NCBI GenBank assembly: GCA_955652155.1
Contig: CATPAT010000214.1
Span: forward strand, 1-15,823
DNA length: 15,823 bases
DNA from: an uncultured Chthoniobacterales bacterium
GTDB taxonomy: Bacteria; Verrucomicrobiota; Verrucomicrobiia; Chthoniobacterales; UBA10450
Reading direction: 5' to 3'
Within the stretch, counting starts at the first letter, position 1. The number at the start of each line of letters is the position of its first letter. This document shows positions 1 through 7,099 of the stretch, piece by piece. Made by a program: the position numbers and the translations under genes. The notes under the pieces were generated by a model. That model was not told the origin of the DNA, did no database searches, and saw only the letters and a list, made by a program, of their open reading frames with translations.

Positions 1-1
1 G

Positions 2-829
2 CCGGGCGACGAAGTGATTATCCCCTCGCCCTACTGGGTCAGTTATCCCGACATGGTGCGGCTGGTTGGCGCCGAACCGGTGATCGTGCCGACGATGGAA
101 CGTAACAATTGGAAGATGCGTCCGGAAGATTTCGAAAATGCGATGACGCCGCGGACGAAAATGTTGATCATGAACAGTCCGTGCAATCCAACCGGGTCGG
201 TTTACACCCGCGAAGAACTGGGGGCAATTGTCGAGGTCGCCAGCGGCGAGGACATTTACATTTTGTCGGACGAAATTTACGAGAAACTCGTTTACGACGA
301 TGCCAAGCACGTCAGCATCGCATCGCTCTCGAAAGAAGCTTACGACCTGACCATCACCGTCAACGGATTCAGCAAATCCTACGCGATGACCGGATGGCGG
401 CTCGGTTATCTGGCGGCTCCGGAAGCAGTGGCAAAGGCGGTCGATTCAATCCAAAGCCACACCACGGCGAATCCGTCCTCGTTCTCGCAACGGGGGGCGC
501 TCGCCGCGTTGAAGGGCGATCAGCAATGCGTCGCCGACATGCGCGAGGAATTCGACATGCGTCGCAATTACATGATCGATCGCCTCTCCAAAATTCCAAA
601 TGTGACCGCGGTGAAACCGCAGGGCGCGTTCTATGTTTTGGTGAATGTCAGTCAGCTCGGACTGACGTCGCAAAATTTTGCCGATCGATTGCTCAGCAAA
701 GCAAACGTGGCCGTCGTACCGGGCGCGGCCTTTGGTGATGATCGCACCATCCGGCTCAGCTACGCGACCAGCATCGACATCATCAAAAAAGGTCTCGATC
801 GGTTGCAAGATTTCTGCCGGACGCTCTAA
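2..829 (+). CDS. Class I PLP-dependent aminotransferase (aspartate aminotransferase-like), 5' truncated by window
   Basis: This is the C-terminal roughly 275 residues of a fold-type I aminotransferase, probably moving an amino group between aspartate or another amino acid and 2-oxoglutarate in the cytosol. The frame is open from base 2, so the true start lies outside the window; about 110-120 residues should be missing from a family of about 390-400. Visible motifs in order: PGDEVIIPSPYWVSYP near the left edge; NSPCNPTG with the cofactor-contacting Asn codon at 185-187; SDEIYE with the Asp (269-271) that pairs with the pyridine nitrogen and the Tyr that contacts the PLP; SKSYAMTGWRLGY with the Schiff-base Lys codon at 374-376; and the C-terminal Arg in IRLSYATS (752-754) that binds the substrate carboxylate. 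All catalytic positions are intact. Substrate choice (aspartate or a broader range) cannot be settled from this fragment. The stop codon touches the hairpin repeat that follows. Confidence 0.93.
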   Translation, partial: PGDEVIIPSPYWVSYPDMVRLVGAEPVIVPTMERNNWKMRPEDFENAMTPRTKMLIMNSPCNPTGSVYTREELGAIVEVASGEDIYILSDEIYEKLVYDDAKHVSIASLSKEAYDLTITVNGFSKSYAMTGWRLGYLAAPEAVAKAVDSIQSHTTANPSSFSQRGALAALKGDQQCVADMREEFDMRRNYMIDRLSKIPNVTAVKPQGAFYVLVNVSQLGLTSQNFADRLLSKANVAVVPGAAFGDDRTIRLSYATSIDIIKKGLDRLQDFCRTL

Positions 830-917
830 GGTGGAACGCGCTCTCCGAGCGCGTTGCTAATATTTGCGGCTGCGCCGCCTTATCTTAACATCGCCCTCGG
901 AGAGGCCGATCCACCTT
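828..917. repeat. Intergenic inverted repeat with three hairpins between aminotransferase and GH57 gene
   Basis: The outer arms AAGGTGGA (828-835) and TCCACCTT (910-917) are perfect inverse complements. Inside the left arm is a perfect 9-bp hairpin (835-843 with 847-855, loop TCC, core CTCTCCGAG). The centre holds a 5-bp hairpin (866-870 with 874-878). The right arm carries an imperfect hairpin near 893-907 with the inverted form of the same CTC/GAG core. The whole is therefore an imperfect palindrome of two facing hairpins. It overlaps the aminotransferase stop codon and ends 8 bases before the branching-enzyme start. It could terminate or stabilise the upstream transcript, but no clear T-run follows, so a dispersed REP/MITE-like repeat is equally possible. 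Confidence 0.7.
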
Positions 918-925
918 CCACTTTC

Positions 926-2512
926 ATGTCCGGTCACCTCGCGCTCATTCTTCACGCGCACTTGCCGTTCGTTCGGCATCCCGAACACGAGCATTTCCTC
1001 GAGGAAGACTGGCTCTTCGAGGCGATCACCGAAACTTACATTCCGCTGCTGCAAATGATGCAGCGGCTCGTGAACGAGAGCGTTCCGTTTAAACTCACGA
1101 TGTCGCTCACCCCGACGCTGTGCGCGATGTTACAGGACGAACTTTTGCGCGAGCGCTACGTCCGGCATCTAGACCTTCTTATCGATCTCGCGCTGCGCGA
1201 GCGAAAACGTAACCGCAACCAGCCCGAGCTAGCCGAGTTGTCCGAATTTTACTTTGAATTGTTTTCGACCAGCCGCCGTTTCTTTGTTGATGAATGGAAA
1301 GGCGATTTGCTCGTGGCGTTTCGACAACTGCGCGACGCCGGAGCGCTCGAGATCATCGGCTGCGCGGCCACGCACGGATTGCTTCCGCTGATTCAACAGC
1401 AATCACCGGCAGCGGCCCGCGCGCAACTTCTCATTGGGCGTGACGCGCACGTCGATCTCTTCCAAGCCGATCCCACGGGCCTTTGGCTGCCTGAATGTGC
1501 GTATGCCCCCGGGCTCGACACGATTTTGCAGGAAGCGAATATTCGATGGTTCGTTCTAGACGCGCACGGATTGTTGTTCGGAAATCCGCAGCCGCAGCGC
1601 GCGATTTATGCGCCATGTTATACGGCCGCAGGTCCAGCTGCGTTCGCGCGCGATCGCGACTCGAGCCGCCAGGTTTGGAGCGCGGAGGAAGGTTACCCTG
1701 GCGATCCGGCATATCGCGAATTTTATCGCGACGTCGGTTTCGATCTTCCGCTTGAACATTTGGGGCCGATCGCGCGCGGTGTGCGGAAATTTTCCGGCGT
1801 GAAATATCACCGCATCACTGGCCGGAAAGGCGAAAAACAATTCTATGACCGGGCCGCGGCCGAAAAAGCCGCTGACGCGCACGCCACCCATTTCGTGGAA
1901 CAACGCCGGGCACAATTGGGACAGCTCGCCGCCGTTGATGTCGATCCAATCCTGATCGCGCCGTTCGATGCGGAATTATTCGGCCACTGGTGGTTTGAGG
2001 GACCGCGCTTTCTCGAATTGTTCATCCGCAAGGCTGCGTTCGATCAAAGCGAATTTCGCCTAACGACTCCGAGCGAATATTTGGCGATGCATCCGACCCA
2101 ACAAACAATCGAGCCGGGAACATCGACTTGGGGCGACAAAGGCCATCTTGAAGTCTGGATCGACAAGAATAATTCATGGATTTATCCGCATTTGCACGCG
2201 GCGGCGCAGCGGATGACCAAAGTGGCAAACGCGCACAAAAATGATTCGAGCGAGCTCAATGATCGCGTTCTCAAGCAACTGGCCCGAGAGCTGTTACTCG
2301 CGCAAGCGAGCGACTGGGCGTTCTTGATGCGAACAGGCACGGCCCGCGAGTACGCGAGCAAGCGGACAGTCGATCACCTCGCCCGCTTCAATAAACTGCA
2401 CGATCAGTTCGCGGCCGAACAACTGGATGAAAAATTTCTGGCTGATTGCGAATGGCGCGACAACCTTTTCCCGAACCTGAATTGGCGGTATTACTGTAGC
2501 GACGGTCTATGA
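926..2512 (+). CDS. GH57 family 1,4-alpha-glucan branching enzyme (DUF1957 C-terminal region)
   Basis: This 528-residue protein is predicted to cut alpha-1,4-glucan chains and re-attach them by alpha-1,6 links, making branched glycogen in the cytosol. The GH57 motifs are present in order: LILHAHLPF (His10 and His12), GCAATHGLLPLI near residue 146, WLPECAYAPG with the predicted nucleophile Glu190, FDAELFGHWWFEGP with the predicted acid/base Asp348, and STWGDKGHLEVW near 400-411. The C-terminal helical part (about 425-520, with LARELLLAQASDWAFLM) matches the DUF1957-type domain of bacterial GH57 branching enzymes, and the length fits those of about 520-530 residues. I chose ATG 926 because homology begins right there; the upstream in-frame ATG at 854 would add 24 residues encoded by the hairpin repeat. 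No close Shine-Dalgarno is visible. The last codons and stop fall inside another repeat (2494-2554). The GH57 call is firm; branching rather than amylase or 4-alpha-glucanotransferase activity is inferred from the architecture. Confidence 0.9.
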   Translation: MSGHLALILHAHLPFVRHPEHEHFLEEDWLFEAITETYIPLLQMMQRLVNESVPFKLTMSLTPTLCAMLQDELLRERYVRHLDLLIDLALRERKRNRNQPELAELSEFYFELFSTSRRFFVDEWKGDLLVAFRQLRDAGALEIIGCAATHGLLPLIQQQSPAAARAQLLIGRDAHVDLFQADPTGLWLPECAYAPGLDTILQEANIRWFVLDAHGLLFGNPQPQRAIYAPCYTAAGPAAFARDRDSSRQVWSAEEGYPGDPAYREFYRDVGFDLPLEHLGPIARGVRKFSGVKYHRITGRKGEKQFYDRAAAEKAADAHATHFVEQRRAQLGQLAAVDVDPILIAPFDAELFGHWWFEGPRFLELFIRKAAFDQSEFRLTTPSEYLAMHPTQQTIEPGTSTWGDKGHLEVWIDKNNSWIYPHLHAAAQRMTKVANAHKNDSSELNDRVLKQLARELLLAQASDWAFLMRTGTAREYASKRTVDHLARFNKLHDQFAAEQLDEKFLADCEWRDNLFPNLNWRYYCSDGL

Positions 2513-2554
2513 CCGTTGCTGAATTAGTGCGACGCTCTCAGAGTGCCGCTACAG
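2494..2554. repeat. Composite double-hairpin repeat overlapping the branching-enzyme stop codon
   Basis: Perfect inverse-complement ends CTGTAGCG (2494-2501) and CGCTACAG (2547-2554) enclose two hairpins. The first is ACGGTC-TAT-GACCGT (2502-2516), a perfect 6-bp stem. The second is a roughly 10-bp stem with one mismatch and one G-T pair around GCTCTCAGAG (2530-2550). The stop codon TGA (2510-2512) of the GH57 gene lies in the first hairpin, so the repeat encodes the protein's final residues (CSDGL). The second hairpin shares the CTCTCNGAG core with the element at 828-917. The element ends 4 bases before the next start codon, so it occupies that gene's ribosome-binding region. Confidence 0.75.
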
Positions 2555-2558
2555 AAGA

Positions 2559-3245
2559 ATGAAGAAAAAATACGCTTCAATTTTAATCGTCTTTGCGATT
2601 GGCGGCATTGCTTTCGCCCAAGAGTCGCCGTCGGCCTCACCAGAACAAACTCCGGCGTCATCGCCTTCAGCATCTGCATCGCGAAATGTTCAGCTCCGGT
2701 TTGTTCCACCTCCGATGGAAGGAACGATCAGTCTCGGGATTTTTGATTCGAACGACAAACTCGTCCGCGTTCTCCACCGTGAATCAAAAGTGGACAATTT
2801 CACAATTGATGAGAATTCGCTCAAGACGACCTGGGATGGAAAGAACGACGCGGGCGAAGATTTGCCGACGGGGAAATATCGTGCCCGCGGCTATGCGGTT
2901 GGGCGTCTAAAGGTGGACGACCTTGGCAAAGGGGAGGCGCTTCCGAGCGGTGCGGCCGATCATGTTTCCGTAAAACTCGTCACGAACCCGCTCGTGAGCG
3001 ATACGCGCTCGGTCATGGAACTTGGCGTCGGCGTCGATAGCAAAGGAAGTTTCCTGAAAACGATGGACGGATTACCGCTGGCGACGATCAATGAGACACC
3101 GAATCTGGCTCGCGTTTCGCTCGCAAAAGAGGGTGAGAAAGCGGCTAATATTTGGCAGGATGACGGATCTTCGGTCGAACATCTTCGCGTGTCGAACATC
3201 GACAAGATGATGGCATTTGATTGTGGTTTTTTTGAGCTGAAGTAA
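2559..3245 (+). CDS. Secreted protein with FlgD-like Ig domain, function unknown
   Basis: This is a 228-residue protein with a clear Sec signal peptide: Lys-rich start, hydrophobic stretch to about residue 18, and AFA then Gln at 20/21 as the likely signal peptidase I site. A short linker rich in Ser, Pro and Ala (about 22-41) follows. Residues about 54-115 resemble the FlgD/CHU_C-type Ig fold, with a strand GTISLGIFDSNDKLVR and the hallmark WDGKNDAGEDLPTGKY (92-107), which usually precedes the last strands of the fold. The remaining about 110 residues are polar and carry no motif I recognise. There is no membrane anchor or lipobox, so it is probably periplasmic or exported. It is not a flagellar hook-capping protein: no flagellar neighbours are seen and this domain is widespread in secreted proteins. 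It may share transcription with the upstream GH57 gene, but the hairpin repeat between them argues against simple coupling. Confidence 0.75.
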   Translation: MKKKYASILIVFAIGGIAFAQESPSASPEQTPASSPSASASRNVQLRFVPPPMEGTISLGIFDSNDKLVRVLHRESKVDNFTIDENSLKTTWDGKNDAGEDLPTGKYRARGYAVGRLKVDDLGKGEALPSGAADHVSVKLVTNPLVSDTRSVMELGVGVDSKGSFLKTMDGLPLATINETPNLARVSLAKEGEKAANIWQDDGSSVEHLRVSNIDKMMAFDCGFFELK

Positions 3246-3287
3246 CGCCGCTGGTCAGAATAAGAAATCTTTGTTTAGTTAGGCGTC

Positions 3288-4616
3288 ATGGCTTCCGCGC
3301 CTGAATTTCAACACACGCTATCGAAGGCTGCCGGTTTCAGCGGCATGTCGCTGCACACGGGCGAGAAAGTTTCGCTGAAGCTGCACCCGGCGCCGGCCAA
3401 TCACGGAATTAAATTCAAACGCAAGGATTTGCCGGACGAGCCCACGATCGACGCCAAGATCGACAATCTCAAAATGGTCGAGCGCGCGACGACGATCGGT
3501 GAAGGATCGATCCGTGTGCATACAGTCGAGCATGTGCTGGCAGCGTTATCGGCGATGGGGGTGGACAACGCGATCGTAGAAATGGACGCGAACGAACCGC
3601 CAATCGGCGACGGAAGCGCGAAAGCATATGTCGATGTAATCAAACGCGCAGGCGTTTCGGCACAGGAAGCGCCGCGAAAATTCTTTCATGTTCGCGAACC
3701 GATGCACATCGAAACGAAAACGGGCGCAATGCTCGTGCTGCTGCCGGACAGCAACGGCTTGCGGATTTCGTGCACCCAAGCCGGGCCAAACAATCGTTTC
3801 ACGCAATTCATGTCGACCGACATCGAACCGGAACTCTTCGAGCGCGAGATCGCGCCGGCCCGGACGTTTGTTTATTACGAAGAGGTCGAGTCGTTGATGG
3901 AGAAAAATTTGATCAAGGGTGGTAGTCTGGAAAATGCGGTGGTGGTGCGCGGCGACGCAGTCTTGAGCAAAGAGCCGTTGCGGTTTCAGGACGAATTCGT
4001 CAGGCACAAAATCCTCGACATTGTTGGCGACCTCGCGCTGGTCGGCTGTCGGATTCGTGGTCACCTCATCGCGGTCAAACCCGGGCACGCGGCGAATGCA
4101 GAATTAGCTCGCGCGATCGCGAAGGAACAATCGCGCCGCGATACCCTGGCGGTGCCGCGAGTTGTGCCGAAAGGCAACGGCGGCCTCGACAGCGAAGAGA
4201 TCATGCAGATCTTGCCACATCGTTATCCCTTTTTGATGGTCGACCGCATCATCAGCTTCGACGAAAGCGGAACCAAATGCATCGGCGTCAAATCGGTCAC
4301 GATCAACGAACCGTTTTTCCAGGGACACTTTCCGGGCCATCCGGTGATGCCGGGTGTAATGCAGGTGGAAGCTATGGCGCAGGTCGCGAGTTTGTTGCTG
4401 TTCAAGCTTGCGAAAACCACCAGCCGGATCGGTTATTTCATGAGCGCGGACGACGTGAAGTTTCGCAAGCCGGTGATGCCGGGAGACACGATGTTCATTC
4501 ACGCTGAGTTGACGAAAGCGCGCGGTGAGCGGTTAGCAAAAGCGAAGTGCCATTGCGTAGTGAATGACGCGATTGTTTCCGAAGGCGAATTGATGTTCAC
4601 GTTTCTCGATCGATGA
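3288..4616 (+). CDS. lpxC-fabZ: Bifunctional LpxC-FabZ: UDP-3-O-acyl-GlcNAc deacetylase / 3-hydroxyacyl-ACP dehydratase
   Basis: This 442-residue fusion joins two cytosolic enzymes. Residues 1-about 285 are LpxC, the zinc deacetylase of the committed lipid A step. The zinc ligands are His82 (in TVEHVLAALS), His240 and Asp244 (RHKILDIVGD). Glu81 is the likely catalytic base and His267 (KPGHAANAELAR) the second catalytic His. Residues about 300-442 are FabZ, a hot-dog fold dehydratase of fatty acid elongation. Its catalytic pair is His311 (LPHRYPFLMVDR) and Glu361 (MPGVMQVEAMAQ), with FQGHFPGHPVMPG between them. The junction is a short linker at about 285-300. Such fusions are known from Bacteroidetes and some other Gram-negative lineages, including PVC members. 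Fusion places the enzyme that consumes 3-hydroxyacyl-ACP for fatty acids beside the lipid A pathway that uses the same pool. The stop overlaps lpxA by 4 bases, implying translational coupling. All catalytic residues are intact. Confidence 0.97.
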   Translation: MASAPEFQHTLSKAAGFSGMSLHTGEKVSLKLHPAPANHGIKFKRKDLPDEPTIDAKIDNLKMVERATTIGEGSIRVHTVEHVLAALSAMGVDNAIVEMDANEPPIGDGSAKAYVDVIKRAGVSAQEAPRKFFHVREPMHIETKTGAMLVLLPDSNGLRISCTQAGPNNRFTQFMSTDIEPELFEREIAPARTFVYYEEVESLMEKNLIKGGSLENAVVVRGDAVLSKEPLRFQDEFVRHKILDIVGDLALVGCRIRGHLIAVKPGHAANAELARAIAKEQSRRDTLAVPRVVPKGNGGLDSEEIMQILPHRYPFLMVDRIISFDESGTKCIGVKSVTINEPFFQGHFPGHPVMPGVMQVEAMAQVASLLLFKLAKTTSRIGYFMSADDVKFRKPVMPGDTMFIHAELTKARGERLAKAKCHCVVNDAIVSEGELMFTFLDR

Positions 4617-5392
4617 GCGAGGTGCAGATTCATCCGACGGCGATTGTCGATCCTGGCGCGCAAATCGGTGTGGGAACAATGATCGGGCCGTACTGTGTGA
4701 TCGGCCCGAACGTCGTGCTGGGGCAAAGCTGCTGGCTGCAACATCACGTCACGTTGTGCGGGCCGATGCGCGCCGGCGCTAAAAATAAGTTTTACGCCTA
4801 CTGCTCGATCGGTCAGCAAACGCAGGACCTGAAATACGCGGGCGAGCCGACCTATCTGGAAATTGGCGACGAAAATGCGTTTCGCGAATTCGTCACCGTA
4901 AATCGGAGCACCACCAGCGATGGCAAAACGCGAATCGGCAGTCGCGGAAATTTTCTGGCTTACAGCCACATCGGGCACGATTGCACCGTTGGAAACGAAG
5001 TCGTTTTTTCCAACAATGGAACACTGGCCGGACATGTGCAGGTCGGCGACAACGCAGTCATGGGCGGTCTCACCGCGGTCCACCAATTTTGCCGCATCGG
5101 CCGCTTCGCCATCACCGGTGGTTGCTCAAAGATTGTTCAGGACGTTCCGCCGTTCATGATCGCCGACGGAAACCCCGCGGAAATTCGCGGAGTGAATCTG
5201 GTGGGCTTGGAACGGAAAAATTTTCCAGCGGAAAGGGTGAAGTGGATCAAGGAGGCGTTCCGCCTGATCTACCGCTCTAAATATAATACGGGCCAGGCGG
5301 TGGAAGCGGCCCGAAAGGAACTGCCGCAGAGCGAAGAGGTTCGCGAAATAGTCGAATTCATCGAAAAGACCGAGCGCGGAATCATTCGTTAG
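4613..5392 (+). CDS. lpxA: Acyl-ACP--UDP-N-acetylglucosamine O-acyltransferase LpxA
   Basis: This 259-residue protein catalyses the first lipid A step, moving a 3-hydroxyacyl chain from ACP to the 3-OH of UDP-GlcNAc in the cytosol. The first about 190 residues are a left-handed beta-helix of hexapeptide repeats (IHPTAIVDPGAQIGVGTMIGP and onward); the C-terminal part is helical and ends TERGIIR, much like the E. coli protein. The catalytic His is His122 in SHIGHDCTVGN. Gly170 (in ITGGCSK) aligns with the E. coli hydrocarbon-ruler Gly173, which predicts a long (about C14) acyl chain rather than C10; this is inference from one residue. The length equals the family norm of about 260. Its ATG overlaps the lpxC-fabZ stop (ATGA), so the two are co-translated. 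lpxD, lpxB and other lipid A genes are not in the window. Confidence 0.97.
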   Translation: MSEVQIHPTAIVDPGAQIGVGTMIGPYCVIGPNVVLGQSCWLQHHVTLCGPMRAGAKNKFYAYCSIGQQTQDLKYAGEPTYLEIGDENAFREFVTVNRSTTSDGKTRIGSRGNFLAYSHIGHDCTVGNEVVFSNNGTLAGHVQVGDNAVMGGLTAVHQFCRIGRFAITGGCSKIVQDVPPFMIADGNPAEIRGVNLVGLERKNFPAERVKWIKEAFRLIYRSKYNTGQAVEAARKELPQSEEVREIVEFIEKTERGIIR

Positions 5393-5407
5393 CGCGCCAC
5401 AAATAAA

Positions 5408-6997
5408 TTAATGCGCGCGCGGCGTCGGTGTCGGCGTCGGTGATACGCCGCGCAAGTCCTGTTCAACACTTCTGAGCAGCGGCGCCGCCGGCGCGTCGCC
5501 GGCAATCCGCAACGTGCTGCGGATTAGATCAACGCCGCGTTTTGGCTTCTTGAGTTTCTTCCACGCATCGGCCTCTTCGAGCACAACTCGCAGAATATCG
5601 TCGCGGGTTGAGTAACAGGTGCGCGCCTGGCCAAAGTAGCTCGTGGCTCCAGCCAGATTTCCGTCACCCGCCTCCATCAGCCCGAGGTCTTCGACCATTG
5701 GACAATTGCGCGCGCGTGAAGCGGCTTGGCGCGCCAGCAAGCGATATTGAGCCGACCCGTTGGTGAAATTTCGCACGGCAAAGTCGTGATAGTTTTTCCA
5801 GCTGTTGGCTTTCCCCGAATCGGCCGTCGACTCCAGCTGCAGCCAGGTTGAATAAGGTCGGTAGAGGGGATCGCCTACCATGACTGACATCCAGGAGATC
5901 GCCTCAGTGGCGGCATAAGCGCTTTCGGCAAAGGTGAAGCCATGAAGCAAACGGTCGTTTAGAATGTTCGGATGCGTCGTCAATTGCAGGTAAGGCTCAT
6001 ACACGTTGCCAACGCTCGCGGCCGCGCCATGCGAGACGAGTGGGCCGACCCAGTTTGCATTCCGGTCGCGCAATGTGTTCGCACTAAACGAATGGATATG
6101 CATCGCGACCGCCCCCGGCACAAAATGGAAGTCTGGATTGGCGAACGGCCCGGCGACATTGGGATAGTACCAGCCGTAATACAACGCGCAGTCCGTCATT
6201 GGATAACCCTCTGGAAAAATTCCGGGGATCGGACTCTGATACACAACCGGGATTCCAACTTTGTGGAGTTGCTGCGGAATTTCTGCCAGCCATTGGTCGC
6301 CTAATCCGTAACCGGCCGAGGGACCATGCGAACTATCAACATAGGCACGCCCCCAAAGGCCAGTTTTCTCGGCCGCAACCGAATCGATGATCATTTGCCG
6401 CACTGTTGCCACGCTGGGGGCATCCAGCCGGCAAACGAGTAGGAGCGCGACGTCATCCCATTGATCGATCGTGCGAAAACTCTTGAAATAACTGTTCAGC
6501 TTCGCGCCAGAAATCTTCGGCGAGAAATAACCGAGGGTCGCAATCTCGGAATCGACCGAAGCTTCGTTGCGGCCGTCGATCGGTCCGCCCGCTGATTCGT
6601 CGCCGGGGTATGGCGCAGCAGTCGGCTTAATTTTCAGTGGCATCCCTTTAATCAGGGCGACAAAACGAATCGATGTTGAAAGGACGGCGTCTTGATGTTC
6701 CGCTGTTTCGCGGATGGTCCACCACTTTCGTGATTTGAAAGCTTCGCGAAGTGGTTCGGCAATGTTGCCGTCATACTCTTCCCGAGTGATTTCCTCGTCC
6801 ACCGAGCACGTGAGCCCGATGATGTGATCATACGCGATGCCCCGTTGCTTTGCATAGAACCTCGCCAGCTCCGGCGAGTCCGGCGCCGATTTGTTGTAAA
6901 CAACGATTGTCGATGTCGCGAGCGGTTGCTCAGCGCGAACCTGGATCACGACCATAAAGACGACCAGCAAAGCGAGGAATGATCTATGATGTCTCAT
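5408..6997 (-). CDS. TIGR03790-like secreted protein of unknown function
   Basis: This 529-residue protein has a signal peptide (hydrophobic residues about 6-20, VRA as likely cleavage site at 22). The mature start STIVVYNKSAPDSPELARFYAKQRGI (about 29-54) and EEITREEYDGNI fit my memory of the uncharacterised TIGR03790 family. A second conserved stretch runs VSHGAAASVGNVYEPY (321-336), then LHGFTFAESAY and VMVGDPLYRPY (372-382). The order resembles the C-terminal half of clan CD (gingipain/caspase-like) peptidases, but I see no certain catalytic Cys, so enzymatic activity is not claimed. Residues about 410-515 look helical and TPR-like (RLLARQAASRARNCP, LAGATSYFGQARTCY, AADAWKKL-type pattern). 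The tail is a Pro-Thr repeat PTPTPTP. No anchor is visible, so it is probably periplasmic or exported. It converges on lpxA with a 15-bp gap and diverges from recN. No Shine-Dalgarno is seen. Confidence 0.8.
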   Translation of the reverse strand: MRHHRSFLALLVVFMVVIQVRAEQPLATSTIVVYNKSAPDSPELARFYAKQRGIAYDHIIGLTCSVDEEITREEYDGNIAEPLREAFKSRKWWTIRETAEHQDAVLSTSIRFVALIKGMPLKIKPTAAPYPGDESAGGPIDGRNEASVDSEIATLGYFSPKISGAKLNSYFKSFRTIDQWDDVALLLVCRLDAPSVATVRQMIIDSVAAEKTGLWGRAYVDSSHGPSAGYGLGDQWLAEIPQQLHKVGIPVVYQSPIPGIFPEGYPMTDCALYYGWYYPNVAGPFANPDFHFVPGAVAMHIHSFSANTLRDRNANWVGPLVSHGAAASVGNVYEPYLQLTTHPNILNDRLLHGFTFAESAYAATEAISWMSVMVGDPLYRPYSTWLQLESTADSGKANSWKNYHDFAVRNFTNGSAQYRLLARQAASRARNCPMVEDLGLMEAGDGNLAGATSYFGQARTCYSTRDDILRVVLEEADAWKKLKKPKRGVDLIRSTLRIAGDAPAAPLLRSVEQDLRGVSPTPTPTPRAH

Positions 6998-7066
6998 TTA
7001 AAGCGATTAGCTTTCGGAGTTGAAAGTTCGGTCGTCCGAGTTTGAAATCTTCAACAGCGCCGCATT

Positions 7067-7094
7067 CTCAACTCTCAACCCTCAACTCTCAACC
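7067..7094. repeat. Tandem 14-bp direct repeat ahead of recN
   Basis: CTCAACTCTCAACC occurs twice head to tail (7067-7080 and 7081-7094), ending 5 bases before the recN ATG. It is built from four CTCAAC-type units. An imperfect inverse copy (GAGTTGAAAGTT, 7017-7028, 10 of 12 matching the complement of 7071-7082) lies upstream, so the 102-bp divergent gap could fold into a long hairpin. It leaves no room for a Shine-Dalgarno sequence before recN. Confidence 0.7.
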
Positions 7095-7099
7095 TTTCC

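Noticed and set aside
854..925. Upstream in-frame ATG at 854 extending the GH57 protein by 24 residues
   Set aside because: The added residues are encoded by the hairpin repeat and have no family likeness; GH57 homology begins right at ATG 926.
3245..3286. ACGCC/GGCGT inverted pair across the gap before lpxC-fabZ
   Set aside because: Five base pairs around a 32-base loop are expected by chance in this GC range.
3546..4088. Long minus-strand open frames inside lpxC-fabZ, recN and pilT
   Set aside because: They mirror strongly conserved genes on the plus strand and are explained by GC-rich codon bias; no motifs of their own.
5392..5418. GCGCGC/GCGCGC inverted pair around the lpxA/TIGR03790 gene ends, as a terminator
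   Set aside because: The stem is only 6 bp of simple alternating GC with a 15-base loop and no T-run, and part of it lies in the coding region for the Pro-Thr tail; too weak to call.
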